Below, one piece after another: positions 8,321 through 16,021 of a stretch of 64,000 bases of DNA. The position numbers and the translations under genes were made by a program. Numbering within the stretch: the first letter of the stretch is position 1; every line of letters begins with the position of its first letter. The stretch comes from Armatimonadota bacterium (GTDB lineage: Bacteria > Armatimonadota > HRBIN16). Where the stretch lies: positions 977,398-1,041,397 of the forward strand of contig BPGU01000001.1 of NCBI GenBank assembly GCA_026003195.1, in the 5' to 3' direction. The notes beneath the pieces are model-generated. The model did not search any database. It saw only the letters and a list, made by a program, of their open reading frames with translations, and was not told the DNA's origin.

Positions 8321-9253
8321 ATGATCCTCACCGTGACCCTCAACCCTTCCGTAGACCGCCTCATCTACGTCAAGCAGCTGGTGCCTCACGACACCAACCG
8401 CATCCTGCGCATCGAGGAGGACGCCGGTGGCAAGGGGGTGAATGTGGCTCGGGTGCTGAGGCGACTGGGCGTGCCTGTGGTCGCCACCGGTTTTCTGGGA
8501 GGCAGGGCAGGGCGGTATGTGCAGCGTGAGCTGAGCGAGATAGACGGCGTGGAGTGCCGGTTCGTCCGGGTGCAGGGCGATACGCGCACCAACCTCGCCA
8601 TTCAGGAGGAGGACGGTTCTCCTCCTACCACACTCAATGAGCGCGGACCGCAGATTTCTGCGCAGGAACTCGATGCCCTGCTGCAGATTGTGGAGGAGCT
8701 TTCGCGGAACGCACAGTTTGTCGCGCTGGGGGGTAGCCTGCCGCCGGGCGTGCCCTCCGACATCTACGCCACGCTGGGCGAGATCGCCGCACGTCACGGG
8801 GCGAAGGTGGTGCTGGACGCCGACGGGGAGCCCCTCTTATTGGGATTGAAGGCATCCCCTTTCCTCATTAAGCCGAACGAGAACGAGACCGAACGCCTGC
8901 TGGGCAGGGCGATAAATACCCTGGAAGACGCGGCAAGGGCGGCTCAGGAGTTGCACGGCAGTGGCGTGCCGATGGTGATTGTCTCCATCGGCGAGAAGGG
9001 AGCGGCGATTGCCAGTGCCGAGGGGTGCTGGGTGGCGATTCCGCCCAGAATACGCGCCATCAGCACCGTTGGCTCCGGCGATTCGATGATCGCAGGTGTG
9101 CTCAGCGTGCTGGTTCGTGGCGGCACGGTAGAGGAGGCGATTCGCTGGGGCACCGCCGCAGGGGCGGCGACCGCTATGACCGACGGCTCGGATATCGGCA
9201 CGGCGGAGCAGATACATAATCTTCTCTCGCAGGTGGAGGTGAGGCAGTGGTAG
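8321..9253 (+). CDS. 1-phosphofructokinase-family (FruK/LacC-like) hexose-phosphate kinase
   Basis: PfkB-superfamily kinase of 310 residues, expected to phosphorylate fructose 1-phosphate, tagatose 6-phosphate or fructose 6-phosphate. The opening MILTVTLNPSVDRLIYV and GGKGVNVARVLRRLG are diagnostic of the FruK/LacC/PfkB subfamily, and TVGSGDSMIAGVL near residue 245 carries the catalytic Asp. The start codon directly follows the stop of the defence cassette (TAAATG) with GAGGAGGAAC upstream. No PTS fructose genes are adjacent, so a role as a second phosphofructokinase is as likely as fructose 1-phosphate use. The cassette between this gene and pfkA separates what would otherwise be a compact glycolytic cluster. 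Confidence 0.88.
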   Translation: MILTVTLNPSVDRLIYVKQLVPHDTNRILRIEEDAGGKGVNVARVLRRLGVPVVATGFLGGRAGRYVQRELSEIDGVECRFVRVQGDTRTNLAIQEEDGSPPTTLNERGPQISAQELDALLQIVEELSRNAQFVALGGSLPPGVPSDIYATLGEIAARHGAKVVLDADGEPLLLGLKASPFLIKPNENETERLLGRAINTLEDAARAAQELHGSGVPMVIVSIGEKGAAIASAEGCWVAIPPRIRAISTVGSGDSMIAGVLSVLVRGGTVEEAIRWGTAAGAATAMTDGSDIGTAEQIHNLLSQVEVRQW

Positions 9254-9270
9254 GCGATGGGGGGAGGTGC

Positions 9271-9942
9271 ATGCGTAAACTGAACGTCGCCATCGCGGCG
9301 TGCGAGAAATGTCCCCGTCTGGCGGAGTACATCCGGCAGGTAGCGCAGACCAAACGCCGCGCCTACCGCGACTGGGAGTACTGGGGTAAACCTGTACCCA
9401 ACTTCGGCGACCCTGAGGCGAAAATTCTGGTGGTAGGACTGGCTCCCGCCGCGCACGGAGGTAATCGCACGGGGCGCATCTTCACCGGCGATGAGAGCGG
9501 AAACTGGCTCTTCCGGGCGCTGTACGAGGTGGGTTTAGCCAATCAGCCGGAGAGCGTTCACCGCGAAGATGGGCTGGAGCTACGAGAGGCGCTGATCACC
9601 GCCGTATGCCACTGCGCCCCGCCTGCCAATAAGCCCACTCGCGAGGAGTTGCAGAACTGCCAGCACTGGATGAAGGCAACGCTACGTTGCGTGGAGGATT
9701 GGAAGGTCATCGTGGCGTTGGGAAGGGTAGCCTTCGAGTGGACGCTCCGCGCGCTGAAAGGGATTGGGGTGGAACACTCTGTCAAAGCGTCCGCGTTCGC
9801 GCACGGGGCGGAGTTTGCCCTGCCCGATGGACGATGGATAGTGTGCAGTTACCATCCCAGCCAGCAGAATACCTTCACCGGCAAGCTGACGCGCGAGATG
9901 TTGCGCTCTGTATTCGAACGCGCTGTGCAGCTGGCAGACTAG
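9271..9942 (+). CDS. Family 5 uracil-DNA glycosylase (UdgB-like)
   Basis: DNA repair enzyme that excises uracil and some other deaminated bases. It resembles Thermus UdgB across its length: CEKCPRL near the start, then YWGKPVPNFGDPEAKI, GLAPAAHGGNRTGRIFTGD, CHCAPPANKPT, and the C-terminal SYHPSQQNTFTGKLT. The Cys residues near the N-terminus and around CHCAPP and NCQHW fit the [4Fe-4S] cluster ligands of the family. ATG at 9271 is chosen because the UdgB N-terminus begins there; GGGGAGG is only 3 bases upstream, and a GTG at 9247 is an alternative. It follows the kinase gene with 17 bases between. Family 5 enzymes are common in thermophiles, in keeping with heat-driven cytosine deamination. 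Confidence 0.92.
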   Translation: MRKLNVAIAACEKCPRLAEYIRQVAQTKRRAYRDWEYWGKPVPNFGDPEAKILVVGLAPAAHGGNRTGRIFTGDESGNWLFRALYEVGLANQPESVHREDGLELREALITAVCHCAPPANKPTREELQNCQHWMKATLRCVEDWKVIVALGRVAFEWTLRALKGIGVEHSVKASAFAHGAEFALPDGRWIVCSYHPSQQNTFTGKLTREMLRSVFERAVQLAD

Positions 9943-9966
9943 AGTGGTGGATACGCATTGCCAGCG

Positions 9967-9992
9967 AACGGCTCGGCAGGAGCCTCTCCCTC
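9967..9992. repeat. Dispersed palindrome fragment shared with 51871-51896
   Basis: Twenty bases (AACGGCTCGGCAGGAGCCTC) are identical to 51871-51890, and a further CCCTC also matches after one mismatch. The copy at 51.9 kb is one arm of a long hairpin; here only one arm remains. It lies between the uracil-DNA glycosylase gene and the broken Uma2 gene, so it may mark an old insertion. I recall similar sequences recurring in other bacterial genomes, but that was not checked. Confidence 0.6.
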
Positions 9993-10045
9993 AAAACCTC
10001 TGTTGGGGCGCGTTGTGGTGGTCTTCCAACAGGGTGCTGCCGACT

Positions 10046-10750
10046 CTATTCGGGTTCGATGCCCAGTTCGCGCAGCTTCGCTGCCAAACGCTCTGCCCGA
10101 GCTTCTGCTTCTCTTGCCCTATACTCCGCTTCGGTCCACCGCGCCTCCACTTCTCTTGCCCTCTGTTCTGCCTGCGTCCATCGCGCCTCCAGCTCTTCAG
10201 GGGTTACAAAAGGTAAACCATCGGGGCGAGTGAGCACCGGATCACCGTTTTGCACGCTGAAGCGGATGCCCAGACGCGGGCTGACCCATCCCTCCATCTG
10301 CTCTATCGGGTGCAATGTGCCGTCTTCACCTCGTATCCAGCCGTCCAGCCGACCGGTATCGGGGTCGTACACACAGTACTCCTCCACCCCAAAACGCTGG
10401 TAGAAGAGGAACTTTTCTATCAGTTCGCTCAGGCGGTTGCCTGGCGAGAGCACCTCAAAAACCACTTGCGGCGCGATGCCGCCCTCTTCCCACTGCTTGT
10501 AGGAGGGACGATCGCCCTTTGGTCTGCCGAAAACGACCATCACATCGGGGGTGGTGCGTGTCTTATTGTCGCCTTCCACGGGGTACCATAACAGGTCGCC
10601 CGCGACGAAGACGTTAGGGTCATCCTTGAACAGGCTGGCGATACCGGTGTAGATGGTTCATATCCAGCGGAACTGTTTGGTATTGTCAGCTGTGGGTTTG
10701 CCGTCGCTTTCTGGATAGGTAACCTCTTGCCTGGGTTGTACCGCGCTCAT
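10046..10750 (-). pseudogene. Uma2-family (DUF820, PD-(D/E)XK-like) gene broken by an in-frame TGA
   Basis: Uma2 proteins are restriction-endonuclease-fold proteins that are multicopy in cyanobacteria and relatives; their role is uncertain. Reading from ATG at 10750 (GGGAGGGG upstream) gives MSAVQPRQEVTYPESDGKP up to QFRWI, then TGA at 10660-10658, and then the same frame continues with family-typical DPNVFVAGDLLWYPVEGDNK, PDVMVVFGRPKGDR, PQVVFEVLSPGNR and YCVYDP. Only one codon separates it from an intact gene. The tail has a coiled-coil of RAREAEAR-type repeats ending ELGIEPE. The 5' end is next to a remnant of another gene. Recent inactivation, a base-call error or readthrough are all possible. 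Confidence 0.8.
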
Positions 10751-11104
10751 CGCGTACCCCTCCCACTGTGGCATCACCCACACCTCACTGGCTCCATCCT
10801 GCGCGAGGGCAAGTTCGTTCCGTTCTCGGATATCGATGTGGCGGTGGAAGGGCTGGAGCGCGAGCTGCTGCAAAGGATGAGCATTGAAGTTCCTACTATC
10901 CGTCCTCGTGTGCTTTCCCCCCAGAGTATGGCTTTGCTGGACGAACTGCGCGCGTTTCGCCATGTGTTCCAGCACTCTTACAGCTACAGCATGGACCCGC
11001 AAAAGGTCGCGATGCTTCAGGACAAGGTGCTTGCAGGGTGGCAACGGGTAGAGGAGGATATTGCTCGCTTTGAGGAGTTCTTAAAGGCACAGCTGCAAGC
11101 ATAG
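10727..11104 (+). pseudogene. Collapsed MNT-HepT (HEPN) toxin-antitoxin remnant
   Basis: From about 10790 the frame encodes a nucleotidyltransferase-type motif, GSILREGKFVPFSDIDVAVE (compare GSxxRG...SDID of MNT antitoxins). It then runs straight into the C-terminal half of a HepT-like protein: IEVPTIRPRVL, then LLDELRAFRHVFQHSY, then a helix ending RFEEFLKAQLQA. In intact systems these are two separate proteins of roughly 100 and 150 residues, so about half of each is missing and an internal deletion has fused them. The RxFRHVFxH segment matches the HEPN region. No good start codon or ribosome site was found; TTG at 10727 lies inside the antisense Uma2 gene. Most likely non-functional. Confidence 0.65.
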
Positions 11105-11108
11105 CAAA

Positions 11109-11133
11109 ACCCCTCTCCCTTTGGGAGAGGGGT
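11109..11133. terminator. Bidirectional hairpin terminator
   Basis: A perfect 11-bp inverted repeat (ACCCCTCTCCC, loop TTT, GGGAGAGGGGT) lies between convergent genes. On the minus strand it is followed by TTTTG, so it best serves the esterase gene that ends at 11150. It is followed on the plus strand by AAGGGGTGAGGG, a combination I recall as a common repetitive hairpin in bacterial genomes. Confidence 0.65.
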
Positions 11134-11149
11134 AAGGGGTGAGGGTAGA

Positions 11150-13639
11150 CTATCGCCACACAAACTCCCCGCTCTGTACGCTCCAGTCCGCGCCGAAGAA
11201 ACCCGCGCCAAGCACACCTTCCATGCCCTTTGTGAGCATGTCGGTGGAAAGCACCAGGTAGTCGGGCACGCCTGCGCCCGCGGTGAAGTAAGGCAGGCGG
11301 TCGGTCAGGCGCATTCCAGCAATCCCCGTACCAGCAACCGCTCCCACTAGCGCAGTGCTGGAGCCCGATCGCGGACGCACGAACAGACAGGCGAGCCCCT
11401 CGCCGCTGAGAGTTCTCTGCCCCACGTGCACCGCGCCACGATGCACCTGTACCGGGCTGTCGCCAAGCAGCAACTGCCATGCGGCATTGGTCTCGGCGTT
11501 ACCGTACAGCACCACGTTGCGGTCACGGTAGCGCTCGGGCTGGAAATCCGTATCGGCAATCACCTCCCAGGTGGCGTTGCCGCGATACCAGAAGTTCTCC
11601 GAGTCGTACCGCGCTTTCGCCAGTGCCCAGGCGTTTTCTTCGGGGGTGCCTTTCGTGCCGTACACCAGCACGGGGCGATTGGTGAAGACGCTCTTGAAGC
11701 CTCCGTATCGTTGAGGAGACTTCATCGCAGGAGAGGGGGCGGCGGACAGTTTCCATTGCCCTGCCTCTTTCGCCAGCCAGATCTGTCGCTCTCGGCTGGG
11801 GTAAGAGATATTGCCGAGCACCTGGCCATCCAGCTCCACGCTCAGCGGGGCGCCCGGCTTCACATAATCCAGGCGTAGCAAGAGCCTCGCGACGTTGCTG
11901 GTGGTGCCCACAAATCGCCGTTTGCCGGGGTCGTAGCGCAGGTTCACGGAGCTCGGCTTCATTTGCTGTTCCTGCATCTCGATGCTCACCCAGTGGCAGG
12001 AGGCAGATACGCCGGGGCTCATGGTAGTGAACTCGATACGCCGCACGCTATCCGGTGTAGGCAGGCGATGGCGGGCAAAGAACTCGAAAATGGGCATCCA
12101 GTCCACGCAATCCACGCCGGGCTCGTCCGACAGGTCCCACCAGTGTCCCGCGCCGGGTTGCTCGTAGTACTCGAAGTCGCGGTGGATAGCAGTGAGTTTC
12201 TCGCGCATCAGGCGCGCTTCGGTAACGGGCACGTTATCATCCGCATCGCCGTGCAGCACGTACACGCCCTGCAGCAGGCTGTTGCGCACGAGCGACAGAG
12301 TATCGCTGGGCGAAGCGCACCGCAGCAAGAAATCCTCTATCGGGTCGGTTTTTTCGTCTGCGCCCTGCTCTCGCTGTCCCATTCGCGCGCTGGTGGCATA
12401 CGTCCAGATACTGACCCAGCCTGCGCTGGGCGCAATGACGGCAAAGCGGTCGGGATGGGTTAACCCGACCTGCCACGTGCCGTGCCCACCCATCGAGTGC
12501 CCGGTGAGATACACCCGATACGGGTCGGTTCGCCACTGCCTCTGCGCCAGTTCCAGCACCTCCAGAGCATCCAGCCGTCCCCACTCCTCCCAGTTAAAGC
12601 CAAAGGGGCGGCGGTTGGTGGGCGCGACGAGAGTTGCCCATGTCTTGGGGGAGTAGGAATCCACTTGCCCGATCGCCTCCACCCCTGCGCCATGTAACGT
12701 CAATACCAGGGCAGGAGGTGGAAGGTCTTTGCCCAGTCTCTGCGCGGGCAGCACCGCATAGTATTGCACACTGCCGTCAACGGTGCTGATGAAGGTACGC
12801 TTCTGCGATTCGTATGGTTCCCGAATGCGCAGAGTCACTTCAGCGGTGTCTATGGTGAACTTCTGCTTGCCTTCCTGGCGCAGCAGACGCAATTCCACCT
12901 TGCGCACACCCGCTGCACGCGGTGCAACACCGCGCAGGCGCACGGGCACTTTGGAGACGCTGAGAGGGGGCAGTGCAGGCACGGCGCTTTCTACCGTGCG
13001 CCCGCCCTCATGCAAGGCGGCGATGGATAGCCCGCGCATGGTCTGCGTGGAAGCGTTAATGACCACGATACCGAGCCACGTATCTGTGTCTTCGCCTACC
13101 ACCAGGTCGGGCAGGGTGGCATCACTCACGTTGAGCAGAGCACCATCAGGAGGCACACTGCTAAGCCGAGCCGATAGCCTTCCAGCACGACTGCAGCGGA
13201 AAAGCAGTTCGTTCTGCCCCTGCTTCAGGAGCACAGGTATCTTCACATAACCGTGCTGATACACGTCACCCACGCGGGGTTCGCCGTTCACGACCACTGT
13301 GACACAACCCTGCATCTCCAGCAGGGCGACCTTCTCGCGGTCAGAGGACACCACAGCATACGCGTATCCGTTGCGCAAAGCAGGGTGCTCAAACCAGCCG
13401 TCAGCATTGGCAGTGACCGCTTCCCATTGCCGGGTGGAGCCGTCAGGGAAGGTTACCGTATCTCCCGCTTTCGGAGCCGTCCAGCTGCCGGATACCTGCA
13501 GAGCCTGCACAGGGTCGGTGTAGACAATAGAACGCGACATTCCCCCAGGCATCGGGAGCACCAGGCACTCCCGAAGCGGCTGAGCGTCACACCAGAGAGT
13601 CGTAGCCACCAGTAACATCGGCAGTAACACGTATCTCAT
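11150..13639 (-). CDS. Secreted alpha/beta hydrolase (prolyl-oligopeptidase/esterase-type)
   Basis: Secreted hydrolase of about 829 residues. ATG at 13639 follows AAAGGAAGAG and opens a signal peptide (MRYVLLPMLLVATTLWCDAQ). The first ~330 residues are beta-rich and probably carbohydrate-binding or accessory. The catalytic domain has GHSMGGHGTWQVG (Ser nucleophile) near residue 380, then HGDADDNVP (Asp) and GAGHWWDLS (His), so the Ser-Asp-His triad is complete. The C-terminal ~250 residues are beta-rich again. It resembles multi-domain acetyl-xylan or feruloyl esterase-like proteins found beside glycoside hydrolases; peptidase activity is less likely. Substrate is inferred only from the polysaccharide-rich neighbourhood. 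Confidence 0.8.
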   Translation of the reverse strand: MRYVLLPMLLVATTLWCDAQPLRECLVLPMPGGMSRSIVYTDPVQALQVSGSWTAPKAGDTVTFPDGSTRQWEAVTANADGWFEHPALRNGYAYAVVSSDREKVALLEMQGCVTVVVNGEPRVGDVYQHGYVKIPVLLKQGQNELLFRCSRAGRLSARLSSVPPDGALLNVSDATLPDLVVGEDTDTWLGIVVINASTQTMRGLSIAALHEGGRTVESAVPALPPLSVSKVPVRLRGVAPRAAGVRKVELRLLRQEGKQKFTIDTAEVTLRIREPYESQKRTFISTVDGSVQYYAVLPAQRLGKDLPPPALVLTLHGAGVEAIGQVDSYSPKTWATLVAPTNRRPFGFNWEEWGRLDALEVLELAQRQWRTDPYRVYLTGHSMGGHGTWQVGLTHPDRFAVIAPSAGWVSIWTYATSARMGQREQGADEKTDPIEDFLLRCASPSDTLSLVRNSLLQGVYVLHGDADDNVPVTEARLMREKLTAIHRDFEYYEQPGAGHWWDLSDEPGVDCVDWMPIFEFFARHRLPTPDSVRRIEFTTMSPGVSASCHWVSIEMQEQQMKPSSVNLRYDPGKRRFVGTTSNVARLLLRLDYVKPGAPLSVELDGQVLGNISYPSRERQIWLAKEAGQWKLSAAPSPAMKSPQRYGGFKSVFTNRPVLVYGTKGTPEENAWALAKARYDSENFWYRGNATWEVIADTDFQPERYRDRNVVLYGNAETNAAWQLLLGDSPVQVHRGAVHVGQRTLSGEGLACLFVRPRSGSSTALVGAVAGTGIAGMRLTDRLPYFTAGAGVPDYLVLSTDMLTKGMEGVLGAGFFGADWSVQSGEFVWR

Positions 13640-13774
13640 CTTTTCTCTTCCTTTCTCACCGCAGAGAAATAGGGTGCAGCCCCTTGCGCCTGCCCATTGT
13701 GGTTTCGGCACAAGGAACCGGTTATTCCTTCACAGAAAATGACAGCAGTCACACAGAGGGGAGGTCATAGGAAG

Positions 13775-14863
13775 GTGTCCTTGCTGTATCAACCGCATTG
13801 GGATGAGGTCAAACAGCGGTACATGGCATGGTGGGCGCGCGAAGAGATGGAGGGACCGTTGCTGATTGTGCATGCTCCTCTGGAAAAGCCCGTCGTAGAC
13901 GTTCCTGCCCCCAAACCGGATCCCACGCCGGAGGAGCGCTGGCTGGATATGGAATACCGTATCACTGCAACCGACTGGCAACTTGCTCACACTTATCACG
14001 GCGGAGACGCTTTCCCCTGGTTCGATACCAACCTGGGACCGGGCAGTCTGGCTATCCACCTGGGCAGTCCGCCCACTTTTGACCACAACACGGTGTGGTA
14101 CGGTAGAGTGTTTGATGACATCACCACTGCGCAGGTACCGCCGTACAACCCCGACGAGAAGTACTGGAAGATAAACACCGAGATGGCGCGGCAGGCGATG
14201 GAGCACTTCAAAGGCAAGGCGCTGGTGAGCTTCCCCGATTTTGTGGAGAATCTGGACACGCTGGCATCCCTGCGCGGCACGCTGGAGCTGCTGACCGACC
14301 TGGTGGATTATCCGGAACATGTGCATCGCCTGCAGAGGGATATTCTGGAACGGTATTTCGATTACTACGACGCCTTCGAGCAGATTATCCGCGACGAGGA
14401 CGGCGGCACCGTCTTCTCGGCGTTCCACATCTGGGGCATCGGGCGAACCTGCAAACTGCAATGCGACATGTCCTGTATGATCAGCCCCGAACTGTTCAAC
14501 GAGTTTGTTCTACCCTATCTGGAGCGGCAGTGCGAACGACTGGACAACACGATTTACCACCTGGACGGCGTGAACGCCATCAAGCATCTGGATGCGCTGT
14601 GCAGCATCCAGAAACTCAACGCTATTCAGTGGACGCCGGGAGCGGGGCAGCCTCACGCCGGAGACCCCTGCTGGTATCCGCTGTACCAGAAAGCGTTGAA
14701 GGCAGGCAAAGGCGTACTTGCGCTGGGTGTGCCCCCTGAGAGCGTACAGCCGCTAGTGGAAGCTATCGGCACGCGCGGCGTGATGATGAGCACCTGGACG
14801 AATACGCCTGAAGAGGCAGATGAGCTGGTGCGACAGTCCAAAAAGTGGAGGAAACGGGATTGA
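13775..14863 (+). CDS. Uroporphyrinogen decarboxylase (URO-D) superfamily protein, first of a tandem pair
   Basis: TIM-barrel protein of about 362 residues in the URO-D/methyltransferase superfamily, but distant from HemE. Motifs include HWDEVKQRYMAWW, GDAFPWFDTNLGPG, FHIWGIGRTCKLQCDMSCMI, YHLDGVNAIKHLDAL and the closing WTNTPEEADELV. HemE's N-terminal RQAGR motif is absent, so haem synthesis is unlikely. Methyltransferase relatives act with a corrinoid protein, but none is encoded nearby. GTG at 13775 is chosen for its GGGGAGGTC site; ATG at 13739 is an alternative with a weaker signal. The stop codon overlaps the start of the second URO-D gene, so they are cotranslated. Confidence 0.72.
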   Translation: MSLLYQPHWDEVKQRYMAWWAREEMEGPLLIVHAPLEKPVVDVPAPKPDPTPEERWLDMEYRITATDWQLAHTYHGGDAFPWFDTNLGPGSLAIHLGSPPTFDHNTVWYGRVFDDITTAQVPPYNPDEKYWKINTEMARQAMEHFKGKALVSFPDFVENLDTLASLRGTLELLTDLVDYPEHVHRLQRDILERYFDYYDAFEQIIRDEDGGTVFSAFHIWGIGRTCKLQCDMSCMISPELFNEFVLPYLERQCERLDNTIYHLDGVNAIKHLDALCSIQKLNAIQWTPGAGQPHAGDPCWYPLYQKALKAGKGVLALGVPPESVQPLVEAIGTRGVMMSTWTNTPEEADELVRQSKKWRKRD

Positions 14864-15945
14864 TACGCGAACTAGAATGGAAGCCTGACTTTGGCAAAAC
14901 AGTGGAGCGTTTCGAGGCGTGGTGGCACGGTGAAATCATAGACCGTCCGCCTGTCACTTTGCATGTGACCCCATCACGTCCCTACCAGGGTCCGGTAAAG
15001 CAGCATGCGTCTTTGCGCGAGCGGTGGATGGACGTGGAATACGTGGTGGATTCCGCTATTGCGTGGATGCAGTGCCACGACTACGTGGGCGACAACTTCC
15101 CGATGTTCTGGCCCAACTTAGGACCGGAAATCACCGCTACACTGTTTGGATGCGAACTGGAGTTCTCGGAGGGCACCAGCTGGTCGCAGCCGGTGGTGCA
15201 TGAACCCGATGACTGGTATCGCATCCTGCAGATGGAGCCCGACTTCGGCAACCCCTACTGGCAAACGATGGAACGCATGACCGACTATGCTATCGAGCGA
15301 TGCGGGGGACGCTACATCGTGGGGATCACCGACCTGCACGGCAACTACGATATCCTTGCCGCTCTGCGCGACCCCCAGGCTTTGTGTATAGATATGGTGG
15401 ATTATCCTGAACTGATTGTGCAGGCAGGCAGACACGTCGCAAAGGCTTTTGTGCAGAGCTTCGAACGTTGCTACGCGAAGATCGCGGCAGCGGGGTTCGG
15501 CTGCACCACCTGGTGCAATGCCTATTATGAGGGCAAGTACTATGTGCCCAGCTGTGATTTCTGGCTGATGGTCTCACCAGAGATGGCGCGGGAGATAATC
15601 CTACCCGACATCCTGTTGGAGATGGAGCCGCTGGAACGCAGTATTTTCCATCTGGACGGTGTGGGCGCGTTGAAGCATTTGGACCTGCTGCTAGACATCC
15701 CGAACCTGCACGCGGTGCAGTGGGTGTACGGTGCAGGACAGGGGCCCGCTTCGCGCTGGGTGGAGGTATATCGTCGCTGTCTGCAGGCTGGCAAGAGCGT
15801 GCAGGTGCTCGCCGAAACCGCAGAAGATGCGCTCACTGTGCTGAAGGCGGTGGGCGCGAAGGGTGTATGGCTCACTGTCGGCGAGGGATTCCGCAGTGTG
15901 AGCGAGGCAGAGGCTTTTCTGGAGGAGGTAGAGCAGATAGAGTGA
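14860..15945 (+). CDS. URO-D superfamily protein, second of the tandem pair
   Basis: Paralogue of the preceding gene, 361 residues, with the same order of motifs: FGKTVERFEAWWHGEI, GDNFPMFWPNLGPE, GITDLHGNYDILAALR, SCDFWLMVSPEMAREIILP and FHLDGVGALKHLDLLLDIPN. TTG at 14860 overlaps the upstream stop codon (TTGA) and has GGAGG 9 bases upstream. A GTG at 14845 is also in frame, but it falls at the GGAGG itself. Adjacent paralogues suggest a heterodimer or two related substrates. Function is unknown; the shared His-Leu-Asp-Gly and Cys-containing loops could bind a metal. The pair is flanked by secreted esterases rather than by haem or corrinoid genes. Confidence 0.7.
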   Translation: MIRELEWKPDFGKTVERFEAWWHGEIIDRPPVTLHVTPSRPYQGPVKQHASLRERWMDVEYVVDSAIAWMQCHDYVGDNFPMFWPNLGPEITATLFGCELEFSEGTSWSQPVVHEPDDWYRILQMEPDFGNPYWQTMERMTDYAIERCGGRYIVGITDLHGNYDILAALRDPQALCIDMVDYPELIVQAGRHVAKAFVQSFERCYAKIAAAGFGCTTWCNAYYEGKYYVPSCDFWLMVSPEMAREIILPDILLEMEPLERSIFHLDGVGALKHLDLLLDIPNLHAVQWVYGAGQGPASRWVEVYRRCLQAGKSVQVLAETAEDALTVLKAVGAKGVWLTVGEGFRSVSEAEAFLEEVEQIE

Positions 15946-15980
15946 TTACGCTGGTTTTCTGCTCTTCCTGAGGTTCAGAA

Positions 15981-16012
15981 GTCTCCCCTCTTCCGGTGCG
16001 AAGAGGGGAGAC
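15981..16012. terminator. Perfect 13-bp hairpin between convergent genes
   Basis: GTCTCCCCTCTTC and its exact reverse complement flank a 6-base loop (CGGTGC), 36 bases after the second URO-D gene and 9 bases after the end of the esterase gene on the other strand. No T-run follows on either side, so it may act as a bidirectional terminator or RNA stabiliser. Confidence 0.6.
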
Positions 16013-16021
16013 CGATGCCAG

